Source: Haloarcula pelagica (GTDB lineage: Archaea > Halobacteriota > Halobacteria > Halobacteriales > Haloarculaceae). From it: a stretch of DNA of 64,000 nt. A program made the translations under genes and the position numbers. The stretch is taken from contig NZ_CP126161.1 in NCBI RefSeq assembly GCF_030127105.1, positions 2,046,001-2,110,000 of the forward strand. The letters run 5' to 3'. Under the pieces are notes generated by a model. That model was given only the letters and a program-made list of their open reading frames with translations, had not been told where the DNA came from and did not search any database. Shown in pieces: positions 1-8,559 of this stretch (position 1 is the first letter of the stretch; each line of letters opens with the position of its first letter).

Positions 1-414
1 CACGCCGTCGTTGCCGTCCTCGTTTTTGACTGTCGTCGTCTCCTGGAGCAGTTCCTCGATCCGGTCGTCGTACTGGGCCTCGCTCTCGGGAGCGGGTTTG
101 TTGACGCTCTTTTCGAGCAGGCGGTTCCGAACTTTCCCGAAGACGACCTGCTCGTCCTCGTCCAGTTCCGGCTCGATGGCGTAGTACTTCATGTCCTGGC
201 CCACATCGCCGTAGATGTGACAGAAGATGGGGCCACCGACCGGGTAGAGGACGTTCGGCCGGTCGGACTCGTAGTCGCCGTCGGCCTCGTCGATGAGCAT
301 AGGGAACTCCCCGGTGATCTGCTTGAACTTCTTCAGGTGGTCCCGCAGGTGTGGTCGCCGTGCGGCCATCTGTCGCAGTTCGTCGGATGGTTTGGCGCGT
401 CCGTGGTCTGTCAT
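1..414 (-). CDS. arlI: Archaellum motor ATPase ArlI (FlaI), N-terminal part, cut by window edge
   Basis: The first 138 codons of a protein that runs off the left edge. It begins MTDHGRAKPSDEL at 414, two bases after the arlH stop codon, which is the position of ArlI in haloarchaeal arl operons. ArlI is the hexameric ATPase that powers archaellum assembly and rotation at the cytoplasmic membrane, working with ArlH and ArlJ. The visible part covers only the N-terminal region, with a conserved-looking stretch VLYPVGGPIFCHIYGDVG around residues 55-72; the Walker motifs lie outside the window. The identification rests on operon position and this N-terminal sequence; no catalytic motif can be inspected. 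Confidence 0.85.
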   Translation of the reverse strand, partial: MTDHGRAKPSDELRQMAARRPHLRDHLKKFKQITGEFPMLIDEADGDYESDRPNVLYPVGGPIFCHIYGDVGQDMKYYAIEPELDEDEQVVFGKVRNRLLEKSVNKPAPESEAQYDDRIEELLQETTTVKNEDGNDGV

Positions 415-416
415 TG

Positions 417-1181
417 TTAGGCAACACTCCTGGATTCGATGACGATGCCGGTTCCCGACCGGACCGAGAACCCGATCGTGTCACCGACCTGCTCGCCCAT
501 CCCCGCGAACCGGAGGACGTTGATCTGGCGGCGCACGTCGTTGCCGACCTCGATCATCTCCAACTCGATGAACACGTCGGCGATGGCCCGGAACGGGCCG
601 ATGGCCTCCTCGTCGAGCGTCGAAGGGTCGACGGTCAACATCACGCATTTCCCCTGCGAGATCACGTCCCGGAAGTACGAGATGACCTCCAGGGCGGCCT
701 GGCGCTCCTCGTTCTGTCGGACCAGCGCCTCGAACTTGGGGTCGTTGCGGAGGATGGCGTCGAACGTGTCGATGATGACCACGTCGCTGTTCCACATCAC
801 GTCCGCCTCCATCAGCCGCTTGAGCAGTTCCTTGCGGTCTTCCTGGTCCTCGTTGGTGCCGGTCAGGGCGTTGGACTCGCCGATGTCGGCGTGGAGGAAC
901 AGGACGTTCTCGTCGAGGATGTGATCGACCATGTCGTACGACAGCGAGTGCATCTGATCGAGGAAGCTCCCGACGGTCAACTCCGTCGAGAGGTAGGTCA
1001 CGTCGATCCCCTCCTCACAGAGGCCGTAGGCGAACCGCTGGCTCATCGCGGACTTCCCGGCCCCGTAATCCCCCTCGACGAGGATGATACTGCCCGGCGG
1101 GATGCCCCCGCCCAGTTCCTTGTTCAGTCGGTCGTGATCGTCCAGTCCCAGCGAGAACAGATCGTTGCTTGCGATACTCAT
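417..1181 (-). CDS. arlH: Archaellum ATPase-like protein ArlH (FlaH)
   Basis: A 254-residue RecA/KaiC-fold ATP-binding protein. Walker A is GDYGAGKSA near residues 37-45 and the Walker B strand is [12 protein letters not shown] near residue 130. In archaea ArlH binds ATP and docks on ArlI to form the cytoplasmic motor with the ArlCDE ring. The start ATG at 1181 overlaps the end of arlG (stop at 1178) by four bases and arlI follows two bases after its stop, so translation is probably coupled through arlG-arlH-arlI. Length and motifs are normal for the family. Confidence 0.93.
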   Translation of the reverse strand: MSIASNDLFSLGLDDHDRLNKELGGGIPPGSIILVEGDYGAGKSAMSQRFAYGLCEEGIDVTYLSTELTVGSFLDQMHSLSYDMVDHILDENVLFLHADIGESNALTGTNEDQEDRKELLKRLMEADVMWNSDVVIIDTFDAILRNDPKFEALVRQNEERQAALEVISYFRDVISQGKCVMLTVDPSTLDEEAIGPFRAIADVFIELEMIEVGNDVRRQINVLRFAGMGEQVGDTIGFSVRSGTGIVIESRSVA

Positions 1182-1648
1182 GTGCGGAACTCGAACACCT
1201 CCTCGTCACCGTTGACGATGACCTTCACACGGTGGTCACCGCCTGGCTGCCAGTTCGCCAGCGCCCCCGTCGAGATCTCCAGACGGACCACGTCGCCCGG
1301 GTCCCAGGACAGCCCGCCGTCCGGCATCAATCGCACGCTGTACGCGGTCGCGAACTCGCCGTCGACGAACACGTCGAGTTCGCCGGGATCGGCTGCCAGC
1401 CCCTCCGAACCGGTGTTTTTGACGTGCAGCGTGATGTTCCCGTTCCCGCTGCTGTCGTAGATCGCGCTGGAGCCGCTGTCGGAGATGATCTCGATGTCGG
1501 TGCGAACGTCGCTGCTGACATCCAGCCCCTGCTCGGAGACGGCGCTGCTCAACTGCCCGACGGTGTCGGTAAACACGCCGGCGACGCTGGCGGCGATCAT
1601 CATGGAGGCGATGAAGATGATCAGATGCGACACCGAGACGCTCGCCAT
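1178..1648 (-). CDS. arlG: Archaellum stator protein ArlG (FlaG)
   Basis: A 156-residue protein with one N-terminal membrane segment (about residues 5-27, beginning [15 protein letters not shown]) and a beta-rich extracytoplasmic domain. ArlG and ArlF are pseudo-periplasmic stator components; ArlG forms a filament capped by ArlF that contacts the S-layer. The gene starts one base after the arlF stop and overlaps arlH by four bases. The identity comes from the membrane-segment pattern and the fixed order arlF-arlG-arlH-arlI; primary sequence is weakly conserved in this family. Confidence 0.88.
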   Translation of the reverse strand: MASVSVSHLIIFIASMMIAASVAGVFTDTVGQLSSAVSEQGLDVSSDVRTDIEIISDSGSSAIYDSSGNGNITLHVKNTGSEGLAADPGELDVFVDGEFATAYSVRLMPDGGLSWDPGDVVRLEISTGALANWQPGGDHRVKVIVNGDEEVFEFRT

Positions 1649-1649
1649 C

Positions 1650-2093
1650 TCAGGGCACCCCCGTCGAGGTCGCCGTCGCCTCGATGCCCGGCCCGGTGAC
1701 GAGTTTGACCCGTCCCGGGTCGGTGGTGAGCCCGGTCGCGTTGATCGTCAGGGTCTCGCCGGGGAGCCAGAGGTCGGTGGTCGTCGACCCGTCGACGGCG
1801 GTTCGGTAGCCGCTCAGATACCGGTCGTTCGCCAGCACGTCGACGGCCTCGACCGACAGCTCCGTCGAGCCCGTGTTGTCGACGGTGACGTTCAGGGAGT
1901 CGGCGGTGCCGTTGTAGACGACGGTCCGCAGTTCGATAGCGGTGTTTTGCTGTTCGAGGGTCTGGTCGGCGCTGGCGTCCCGGGCGTCGTTGACGTTCTC
2001 GAAGCTGTTGGCCGACGCGGTGTAGAACATCCCGAAGCCGATGAACGCGGCCACGAAGATCAGGGCCGCCGAGCCGCTAACGCTGAAGCCCAT
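1650..2093 (-). CDS. arlF: Archaellum stator protein ArlF (FlaF)
   Basis: A 147-residue single-pass membrane protein with an extracytoplasmic beta-sandwich-type domain; ArlF binds the S-layer and acts as part of the archaellum stator. The start is taken at 2093 (MGFSVSGSAALIFVAAFIGF), because this puts the hydrophobic segment at the very N terminus as in other ArlF proteins; an upstream in-frame ATG at 2150 would add an Arg/Ser-rich tail unlike the family. With this start it overlaps the 3' end of arlCDE by 17 bases, consistent with one transcript. Confidence 0.86.
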   Translation of the reverse strand: MGFSVSGSAALIFVAAFIGFGMFYTASANSFENVNDARDASADQTLEQQNTAIELRTVVYNGTADSLNVTVDNTGSTELSVEAVDVLANDRYLSGYRTAVDGSTTTDLWLPGETLTINATGLTTDPGRVKLVTGPGIEATATSTGVP

Positions 2094-3645
2094 CGGAACC
2101 ACCTCCACGGACGAGCTTCGAGAGCGCGACGCCCTCGGCCCCGCTGTCACCGTCGAGTTGCGAGATGTAGGTCAGACTCTCGGTGTGGTGGTCGATCGTC
2201 AGCGCCTCGCCGCTGTCGGCCACGTCGTCGAACCCCTGGAGGTACGTCCGCAGGTCCGCCGCGACGGAGGCGTCGATCCAGTCGATCGTCTCGTAGTAGT
2301 CGATGGCCCTGGTCGCCTCGTGGTAGCCCGACTCGCTGACCAGAAACTCCAGCCACTCGACGACGATGAGCTCCGACCCGAAGCCGTCGGGTAGGGTCGA
2401 CAGGTACGGTTTGCCGCCGTCGTCGGCCGACTCGTCCTCGGTGTCGGGCTCCGCTTCGGTCTCGGCCGAAGCCGTCGGTTCGGGCTCCGGCTCGGGTTCC
2501 GATGCGGTCGTCTCCTCGACGGCGATCGTCTCGTCCGCGTCGTCCTCGACCGTCGCTGCGTCGTCTTCGACTGCCGTGTCGTCGCCGTCGTCCTCCTCGA
2601 TGACCTCGTCGAAGAGGTCGTCGTCTTCGAGCCCTCCGTCGTCCATGGCGTCGCCGTCGTCTTCGAGCATCCCGTCGTCCATGGCGTCGTCGCCGAGCAT
2701 CTCGTCGCCGGCGTCGTCGAAGAGGTCCTCGTCGTCCTCGGGTTCCTCGCCGTCGGCCCACTCGGCGTCGCCGGACTCGTACTCGTCTTTCAGTTCGGCG
2801 AAGGACTTGCCGCCGTCCCCGCCGTCGTCACTCTCGTCGTCCATCTCCATGCCGTCGTCCTCCAGCCCGTCGTCCATACTCATGTCGTCGTCGAACGCTT
2901 CGTCGAACGTCCCGTCGCCGCCTCCGAAGTCGTCCCCCTCGTCCTCCGGGAACATCTCGTCGACATCGCCGCCACCGCCCATCCCCATGTCGCCACCGTC
3001 GTCCTCGACGAGGTCCTCGTCGAAAAAGCCCTCCGCGTCGGCGTTGGCGATGTCGTCGTCCAGTTCCGCCTCGTCGTCTCCGCCCTCGTCGTCGTCGAAC
3101 AGGCCGAACGAGCCCCCGCCGTCCATCCCGCCGCCCATCCCGGCGTCCACATCGTCCGCGAAGGGGTTCACCCCGCGCGTGACCATCTCGTAGATGTCCA
3201 GGAGCTTCCGGACGTTCTCCTCGACTTCCTCGACCGATTCGGAGATGCTCTCGTTTTCGGTCCGGACGGTGTTGACCGTCGAGGAGAGGCTGCCGACCTC
3301 GTTTTCCAGTTCGTCGAGCCGGTGTTCCAGTTCGTCGGTGTCGGCGCCGGTGGCGTCCTCCATGTCGCCGAACTCGTCGTCGCCGAACCCGCCCATCTCG
3401 TCGTCGCCGTCGTCGAAGCCGCCTAACCCACCCAGGTCGTCGCCGTCACCGCCTCCCTCCTCGGCCATCAGCCCGCCGCCGTCGGCCATCCCGTCGCCGT
3501 CGTCGTCGTCCTCGCTCTCGCTGTCCGACAGGATCGAGTCGAACATGTTCTTGATGCTCATCCCGACGAGACCGCCCGAGAGGAGCACCACGAGCGCTGG
3601 CGCGGCCAGCTCCGCGAGCGCCGTGGCGAGAGCGGGACTGTTCAT
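2077..3645 (-). CDS. arlCDE: Archaellum switch-complex protein of the ArlC/D/E family (FlaCE/FlaD-like) with a very acidic linker
   Basis: A 522-residue protein. The N terminus is hydrophobic (residues about 9-33), followed by a coiled-coil-like segment near residues 105-150. A long Asp/Glu/Gly/Met-rich low-complexity region covers roughly residues 160-400. The C-terminal domain (about 420-510, KPYLSTLPDGF...VEWLEFLV...IDYYETIDWI) is the FlaD/E domain. In haloarchaea ArlCDE form the cytosolic ring that receives CheY signals through CheF and couples to ArlH/ArlI. Only one gene of this family is seen here, whereas many haloarchaea have separate flaCE and flaD; another copy may lie elsewhere. 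It heads the arl operon, preceded by a TATC-N6-GATA palindrome at 3693. Confidence 0.85.
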   Translation of the reverse strand: MNSPALATALAELAAPALVVLLSGGLVGMSIKNMFDSILSDSESEDDDDGDGMADGGGLMAEEGGGDGDDLGGLGGFDDGDDEMGGFGDDEFGDMEDATGADTDELEHRLDELENEVGSLSSTVNTVRTENESISESVEEVEENVRKLLDIYEMVTRGVNPFADDVDAGMGGGMDGGGSFGLFDDDEGGDDEAELDDDIANADAEGFFDEDLVEDDGGDMGMGGGGDVDEMFPEDEGDDFGGGDGTFDEAFDDDMSMDDGLEDDGMEMDDESDDGGDGGKSFAELKDEYESGDAEWADGEEPEDDEDLFDDAGDEMLGDDAMDDGMLEDDGDAMDDGGLEDDDLFDEVIEEDDGDDTAVEDDAATVEDDADETIAVEETTASEPEPEPEPTASAETEAEPDTEDESADDGGKPYLSTLPDGFGSELIVVEWLEFLVSESGYHEATRAIDYYETIDWIDASVAADLRTYLQGFDDVADSGEALTIDHHTESLTYISQLDGDSGAEGVALSKLVRGGGSDGLQR

Positions 3646-3900
3646 TCTCTCTGAAAGATGTCCTCAGATACCCTTCAATATTCCGTCTAGCGTATCACGA
3701 GTGATAACTCTGGAGTTACTAGCCGCGCCCGTGGCTAAATTCAACGCGCCCGACTCCGAATAAATTTTTCGACCGTCGTTTCCGCTGGAAATATCCGGCC
3801 AACAGCGGATTGCGGACGCGCTCCCGTCAGCCAACTGACTGCCGTCCGTCAGACACGGAGCCGCGAGGAGTGACCGGTTCTGTTCGTCAGTTTTCAGAAA
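3646..3900. other. Intergenic promoter region of the arl operon
   Basis: About 255 bases between the arlCDE start and the cheD stop. It contains an AT-rich TATA candidate (CAATATT, 3676-3682, read on the minus strand) about 34 bases before the arlCDE start and the palindrome TATCAC-GA-GTGATA at 3693-3706. No coding potential was recognised. The cheD stop codon lies at the far end, so the arl operon probably has its own promoter rather than depending only on read-through from cheY-cheC-cheD. Confidence 0.55.
3693..3706. promoter_or_regulatory. TATC-N6-GATA palindrome upstream of arlCDE
   Basis: TATCACGAGTGATA, a perfect 6-2-6 inverted repeat. Its centre is about 20 bases upstream of the putative TATA box of the arl operon. 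The same TATC-N6-GATA spacing occurs at six other exact sites in the motility island, so it is interpreted as a shared operator. Function is inferred only from position and repetition. Confidence 0.6.
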
Positions 3901-4422
3901 TCACAACGTCGTCGACTCGGTGTTGGCGCTCTTGACGACGAGGTCGCCGCTGTCGGCCCTCAACTGGATCGAGCGACCGTGGTCGCCGCCGACATCCTCG
4001 CCGACGATCGGGATGTCGTACTCGTCGAGGGTCGCCCGGACCTGTTTCGCGTTCCGGGAGCCAATCGAGGAGCCGCTCTCCGAGAAGTCGAGCATGTCGC
4101 TCCCGCCGGCGATCTTGGCCTGCATCGAAGCCGTGCTCGCGCCAGCGGTTTCGAGCGCGTCGACGAGGGCCTCGACGCCGGTGTCGGCGAACTTCGCGCG
4201 GTTCCCGCCTTCGACATCTTCCGCGGTCGGGAGCATGACGTGGACGAGTCCCGCCGCACCGGTGGTCTCGTCGTACAGCGCCACGCCGATACACGATCCG
4301 AGCCCGCTCGTGGTCAGTACCGCCGAATCTGTCGTCACCTTGTACTCCGCGATGCCGACTTTGATCCGCTCGGGCGTGCTCTCCTGCTGTCCGTTCGTCT
4401 GGCTCCCGTCGTAGACTTTCAT
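3901..4422 (-). CDS. cheD: Chemoreceptor glutamine deamidase CheD
   Basis: A 173-residue protein starting MKVYDGSQ at 4422. CheD deamidates glutamines of chemoreceptors and in archaea also interacts with CheC and CheF-type adaptors. The nucleophile motif LTTSGLGSCIGVALYD lies near residues 38-53, with the conserved His in GLVHVMLP about 17 residues later, as expected for a papain-like deamidase. An upstream open frame extends further, but the start is fixed by the TAATG overlap with the cheC stop (4422-4424) and the family length. It is the last gene of the cheY-cheC-cheD unit. Confidence 0.93.
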   Translation of the reverse strand: MKVYDGSQTNGQQESTPERIKVGIAEYKVTTDSAVLTTSGLGSCIGVALYDETTGAAGLVHVMLPTAEDVEGGNRAKFADTGVEALVDALETAGASTASMQAKIAGGSDMLDFSESGSSIGSRNAKQVRATLDEYDIPIVGEDVGGDHGRSIQLRADSGDLVVKSANTESTTL

Positions 4423-5639
4423 TATTCGAAGATCTGTTCCACGCTGGCGTCCGTTTCGTCGGCTCGCTCGACATCCAGGTCGTCTAGTGCCGCCCGGAGT
4501 TCCTTCTCGTTGGGGAGTGCGTGAATCTCCGCAGCGAAGTCGACATCGGGGGTGTGCATCTCCGAGTCGATGATGAAGGCGTGCTCCTGGTGTTGACCGA
4601 CCTGTGCCGCCAGCGGATCGACGATGGCTCGACCCATGTCGTGGACGAGCCGCGGCGGCGTGTGATCGACCGAGGTCTGGAGGACGTTGGCCCATCCGTC
4701 GACGAACCCGCTGGTCATGATGTTGCCCAGCTCCTCGATCGCGGCCTTGTGCTGGTCGGTCAACTCGTCGCTGTCAATCTCGACGGGCATCATCGCCTCG
4801 GCGACGGTGACCGCCGACTCCTCGTCGAACAGCACCAGCAGGTACCCGCTGGGGACGCCGGTGAACTCGACGACGGTCCCGACGTAGGTTTCGGTCCCGA
4901 TCTGCTTTGGCACGTCGGTGATCGGGGCGAAACTGATCTGGGTCACCTCCGCCTCGGTCTGGATGCCGGTCATCATCTCGACGTTGCTGGCGGCCTGTTC
5001 GGTCCCGCTCTCGGTCATCTCGTTGAACGTCTCCAGCTTGTCGATCGGGATGGCGTCGCCGTCGGTGTCGGCGTTCGACATCATCGTCTCCGTGAGCGAC
5101 TCGTACTCGGGGAGCATGTAGATGTAGAAGTTCACCGACTCGTTGACCCACTCGATCTCGGACTTGAAGACGAACACCTGATCGTGGGCGTCGTGTTCGG
5201 GTGCCTCGGGCAACACGTCGGCGCCCGACTTCTCGATGTATTCGGGCGGGGAGTGGTCGATCGTCGCACCCAGATAGTCGGCCCAGCCGTCGATGAAGCC
5301 GCTCATCATGATGTTGCCGATCTCCTCGACGCCGCTCTGTGCCATCGCCGCGTCGCTCGCACCGCCGGGGACCAGCGTCTCGACCATGGTGTCTGCCGAG
5401 TCGGCGTCGAAGACCAACACCGTCTCCCCGTCCATGACGCCCTCGAAGTCGAACTGGACGCCGACGAAGTCTCTCCCCTTCAGTTCCTCGCCCACGTCGG
5501 CCCGCGGGACGAGCGTGATCTTCGTCACGTCGACGCTGGCGTCGATCCCCGTCATCTGGGACATCGACGCCGTCGCCTGCTGTGCCCCCTCGTGTGCGAG
5601 TTGGTTGAACGTGCCGAGCGACTGGATCTCGACGTTCAT
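4422..5639 (-). CDS. cheC: Double-domain CheC-type CheY-P phosphatase
   Basis: A 405-residue protein made of two tandem CheC domains, each carrying the phosphatase helix: GVEEIGNIMMSGFIDGWADY in the first (about residues 100-120) and AIEELGNIMTSGFVDGWANV in the second (about 305-325). The E-x2-N pair in each is the signature for CheY-P dephosphorylation. Single-domain CheC is about 200 residues, so this is a tandem duplication within one gene. It lies between cheY and cheD with essentially no spacing, and CheD is a known CheC partner. Acidic composition is typical of haloarchaea. Confidence 0.92.
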   Translation of the reverse strand: MNVEIQSLGTFNQLAHEGAQQATASMSQMTGIDASVDVTKITLVPRADVGEELKGRDFVGVQFDFEGVMDGETVLVFDADSADTMVETLVPGGASDAAMAQSGVEEIGNIMMSGFIDGWADYLGATIDHSPPEYIEKSGADVLPEAPEHDAHDQVFVFKSEIEWVNESVNFYIYMLPEYESLTETMMSNADTDGDAIPIDKLETFNEMTESGTEQAASNVEMMTGIQTEAEVTQISFAPITDVPKQIGTETYVGTVVEFTGVPSGYLLVLFDEESAVTVAEAMMPVEIDSDELTDQHKAAIEELGNIMTSGFVDGWANVLQTSVDHTPPRLVHDMGRAIVDPLAAQVGQHQEHAFIIDSEMHTPDVDFAAEIHALPNEKELRAALDDLDVERADETDASVEQIFE

Positions 5640-5999
5640 CTATGAGGGCACAACGTCCTCGATCGCCTCCATCACGCTCGGTTTCTGGAACGGTTTGGTG
5701 ATGTAGCCGTCGGCGCCGGCCTTGACGGCCTCTTTCATCTTCTCTTCCTGGCCGACGCTCGTACACATGATCACGTTGGCCTCGGGGTTCGAGGTCTTGA
5801 TCTCGTCGGTGGCCTCGATGCCGTCCCGGATCGGCATGACGATGTCCATCATCACCAGGTCCGGTGTCTCCTCTTTGTACACTTCGACGGCTTCGACGCC
5901 GTTTTCGACCTCGCCAACGATGTTGTGGTCTTCCTCCAGAATCTCGCGCAGGAGGTTGCGCATAAATTCGGAGTCGTCGGCTATCAGTACGTCTGGCAT
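5640..5999 (-). CDS. cheY: Chemotaxis response regulator CheY
   Basis: A 119-residue single receiver domain. It shows the acidic pair DD at residues 8-9, phospho-acceptor D52 in LVMMDIVMP, the switch Thr/Ser region (CTSVG) and the conserved Lys in GYITKPF. CheY-P made by CheA binds CheF and the archaellum switch to reverse rotation. The gene starts at 5999, ends one base before cheC starts, and is the first gene of cheY-cheC-cheD. Its promoter has a clear TATA box (TAAATAAAG, 6030-6038, acting on the minus strand) and a TATC-N6-GATA palindrome at 6052. Confidence 0.96.
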   Translation of the reverse strand: MPDVLIADDSEFMRNLLREILEEDHNIVGEVENGVEAVEVYKEETPDLVMMDIVMPIRDGIEATDEIKTSNPEANVIMCTSVGQEEKMKEAVKAGADGYITKPFQKPSVMEAIEDVVPS

Positions 6000-6051
6000 G
6001 ACTTATCGAACCGAAATACCGGAATGAGCTAAATAAAGGTGTCCCGTAAAT

Positions 6052-6065
6052 TATCGCGTCTGATA
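6052..6065. promoter_or_regulatory. TATC-N6-GATA palindrome upstream of cheY
   Basis: TATCGCGTCTGATA, centred about 24 bases upstream of the cheY TATA box (TAAATAAAG at 6030-6038). Spacing and half-sites match the sites before the archaellin genes. It lies just outside the 3' end of the convergent-side membrane protein gene, in otherwise short intergenic DNA. Regulatory role is inferred. Confidence 0.6.
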
Positions 6066-6084
6066 CCGCACTACGTGAGGGGTT

Positions 6085-8040
6085 TCAGACCGTCGGCAGT
6101 CCGGCCGCGACGGCCCGGACGACAGGGAGCGCGTAGCGGCCGTACGGGAAGTATACGAACGCCGACACCACGACGTAGGAGATGCCGACGCCGACCGTCG
6201 CCGTCCCAGCGACGGCCACCAGTCGCCCGGACACCCGTTCCGGGGTGACGGTTCGAGCGATCACCGCGACCGCCCAACCGGCCGCAGACAGGAGCGCGAC
6301 GACCGCGTGCAGTTGTACCGCCTCCCCGACGGCGAGCGCCAGGGTCGTGATCGCACCGAGCATCCCGGCGCTGACCAGGCCGGTCCAGCCGACCGTGGCA
6401 ACCGCCAGGAACCGCCGGCCCCCGTCGAGTCCCGCCCGGACTGCCGGGAGCCGGACGGCCGCGTAAACGAGCAGCGGGAGTACCGGGTGGAGGTATCGGA
6501 CCGTGAGCTGGCTGAAAAGCGGGAGCCGCGAGAGGTAGACCACCGTCAACACTGCCGCCAGGGTACAGACGAGCAGGTCCGTCTGTCCGACGGGCGTGAG
6601 CGTCCACGGACGAGCGAGCGATCGAACCCGCTCGGCCCGACCGCGAACCCGACGAGCCGCAAGCAGCGGGAGCGCAGCGACGGCGCCGGCGACCGGCATC
6701 GCCTCCAGCAACGCCAGCTCTACGACCTCGTACCCGTTGATGTCGTAGCTGAGGCCGTCGATCCGCCCGCTCCGGAGGAAGATATCGACCAGTCGGTCGG
6801 GCTTGCCCAGGACGCCGAGCCCGTCGACGACCGACCGCCCGGCGAACTCGTAGACGAAGCCGACCAGTGTCGCCACTGCACCGATCGCACGTGTCGGGAC
6901 CGACGGGCCGGACTGCCCACCGCCCGGACGCGGTGTCGCCGGGGACGCGGCTCCGCCGTCGGCCTGGCCACCGCCCGACGCCCCCGACCCGCCCGTGTCA
7001 GTGGCCTCGGCGTTCGGTAACACCCTCGGGGGCTCGACCGGGTTCCCCGAGATGGCGTAGTTCGTCGCCAGCATCGGCGTCAGCGCCAGGAGGACGACGA
7101 GCCCGACGAGCAGGAGGTGACGCGGCCGCCGTGAGCCGCCGGTCAGGAGGTCGACACCGGTCAGGACGACGACGAGAAAGAACCCCTCGAAGGCGTGGGT
7201 CCAGGTGACCAGTCCAGCCAGCGCGTACGCGCCGGTTCGGGCACGCAGTGCTGTCCGCCCCTCGCTGTGGCAGCTGACTGCGAACGCGTAGACGACGCCG
7301 ACGGTCATCGCCGCGACGAGGGTGTGTCGCTTCGGGATCGTCGCCCAGAACCCCACCGGCGTGGCAAGCCCCGTCACCAGGGCCGCCGCCAGCCCCGCTC
7401 GTCTGTCGTGGACGAGCGAGACGAGCCGGTACAGCAGGAGACACAGCGTCGCGGCCGCCAGTAGCGTCGACAGTTGGTACCCGACCAGCGCGAGCCGAGT
7501 GGGGTCAAGGTCCGTCGCCGCCCGCAGCGACGCGACGAACAACGCGGCGACCGCCACCGACCCGACTGTGAGCGTCCGGTCGCGGTCGAACCACTCCAGC
7601 CCGGCTATCGTCCGAACGAACGCGAGCCCGCCCAGCGCCCACAACCCCGGGAGCAGTACCCCCGGATCGACGACCCCCGCGATCGCTTCGAGCCCCCAGA
7701 CGAACGGGAGAGCGAGCGCGAGCTGGCCGTAGTTACGGCCGTACAGCCGCCCGCCGACCTCGTGCATTCCCGGGAGCGGGCCCAGCGACAGCGAGTAGCG
7801 CACCTCCGTGACGTGGAGCTGGCCGTTCGAGAGCGCGACGAGCGTGTTCGCCGTCGTGTACGTATCCTGAATGAAAAACCCCACACGCCAGGTCAGCCCG
7901 AACGCCAGGGCGAGCCCAAGCCAGAGCGCCAGCCCGTAGCGGTCGCCGAACACCCACCGTCCGCCTCGGCGGAGCAGGCTGCGAAGGCGGTCGGTCGACA
8001 GGCGGCCGCCGGCCGGCCCCGCCCCGGGGACGCCTGTCAC
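6085..8040 (-). CDS. Polytopic membrane protein, possible GT-C-like glycosyltransferase (cassette A)
   Basis: A 651-residue protein with roughly 12 hydrophobic segments. It is clearly paralogous to the protein at 19215-21158. Shared motifs in order are FGDR before the first membrane segment, FF..D.Y..ANTLVA just after it, YGRNY, TPVGFWATIPKRH, NPVEPPR.LP and TVRYLHP. An invariant Asp in the first external loop with many membrane helices resembles GT-C glycosyltransferases, but I do not recognise a named family and this is inference. Its start overlaps the upstream exported-protein gene by four bases, so both are co-translated. Between residues about 340 and 390 there is a Gly/Ala/Pro-rich variable loop. 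Confidence 0.7.
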   Translation of the reverse strand: MTGVPGAGPAGGRLSTDRLRSLLRRGGRWVFGDRYGLALWLGLALAFGLTWRVGFFIQDTYTTANTLVALSNGQLHVTEVRYSLSLGPLPGMHEVGGRLYGRNYGQLALALPFVWGLEAIAGVVDPGVLLPGLWALGGLAFVRTIAGLEWFDRDRTLTVGSVAVAALFVASLRAATDLDPTRLALVGYQLSTLLAAATLCLLLYRLVSLVHDRRAGLAAALVTGLATPVGFWATIPKRHTLVAAMTVGVVYAFAVSCHSEGRTALRARTGAYALAGLVTWTHAFEGFFLVVVLTGVDLLTGGSRRPRHLLLVGLVVLLALTPMLATNYAISGNPVEPPRVLPNAEATDTGGSGASGGGQADGGAASPATPRPGGGQSGPSVPTRAIGAVATLVGFVYEFAGRSVVDGLGVLGKPDRLVDIFLRSGRIDGLSYDINGYEVVELALLEAMPVAGAVAALPLLAARRVRGRAERVRSLARPWTLTPVGQTDLLVCTLAAVLTVVYLSRLPLFSQLTVRYLHPVLPLLVYAAVRLPAVRAGLDGGRRFLAVATVGWTGLVSAGMLGAITTLALAVGEAVQLHAVVALLSAAGWAVAVIARTVTPERVSGRLVAVAGTATVGVGISYVVVSAFVYFPYGRYALPVVRAVAAGLPTV

Positions 8041-8513
8041 GCCTGCCCCTCCACGGTGATGTTCTGCTGAGTGATCGTCCGATCGACCGAGAAACTCTGG
8101 ACCCGGACCGTCACCGTCGCGGTGACCGGTCCCTGGACACTCCCGCGTTCCACGCCTTCGTCGCCCGGATCGAGCGTGTAGGTCCGGGACGGCTCGGTCA
8201 CCAGCGTCGTCGAGACCACCTCGATGTCAACCGCCGGGACGCGCACCAGATAGACCAGCCGCGGCCGCCCGGTGACCGATCCGACCGTCACGCTCGCTGT
8301 CGGCACCCGGAGGTAGGACACGTCGGTTCCGAAGCGACCGTCCGTCACTCGGAGCTCGCTGAACTCGACATCGACGGCCGTGACCGTCGCCGTTCCTTCG
8401 CCGAACGACTCCGGCGAGCCCTGGGTCACGTCGATCCCGACCAGCGGGCCGGTAGCGACGAGCGAGAGCACGACGAACGCGGCACACAGCGACGGGAGCG
8501 ACCGGGGGGTCAT
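8037..8513 (-). CDS. Exported protein of unknown function, partner of the membrane protein (cassette A)
   Basis: A 158-residue protein with an N-terminal signal or membrane segment (LCAAFVVLSLVATGPLVGI) and a beta-rich remainder. It is related to the product at 21155-21637: both have PLVG[IA]VD(V/L)T after the hydrophobic stretch, SVGSV.G.P near the middle and a C-terminal end R.ITVE-Q. The gene ends inside the start of the polytopic membrane protein gene (4-base overlap). The start MTPRSL at 8513 is preferred; an in-frame ATG at 8528 is an alternative. A TATA-like ATAAAT lies at 8544-8549. It may be an outer-face subunit of the membrane protein. Confidence 0.65.
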   Translation of the reverse strand: MTPRSLPSLCAAFVVLSLVATGPLVGIDVTQGSPESFGEGTATVTAVDVEFSELRVTDGRFGTDVSYLRVPTASVTVGSVTGRPRLVYLVRVPAVDIEVVSTTLVTEPSRTYTLDPGDEGVERGSVQGPVTATVTVRVQSFSVDRTITQQNITVEGQA

Positions 8514-8559
8514 CGCCTGCCGTGACAACTGTCGCCGCCGGGAATAAATCCCCCGGCGC

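Noticed and set aside
2366-3193. Long Ser/Pro-rich open frame opposite arlCDE
   Set aside because: It is the complement of the Asp/Glu-rich linker; composition is an artefact of GAC/GAG codons read backwards.
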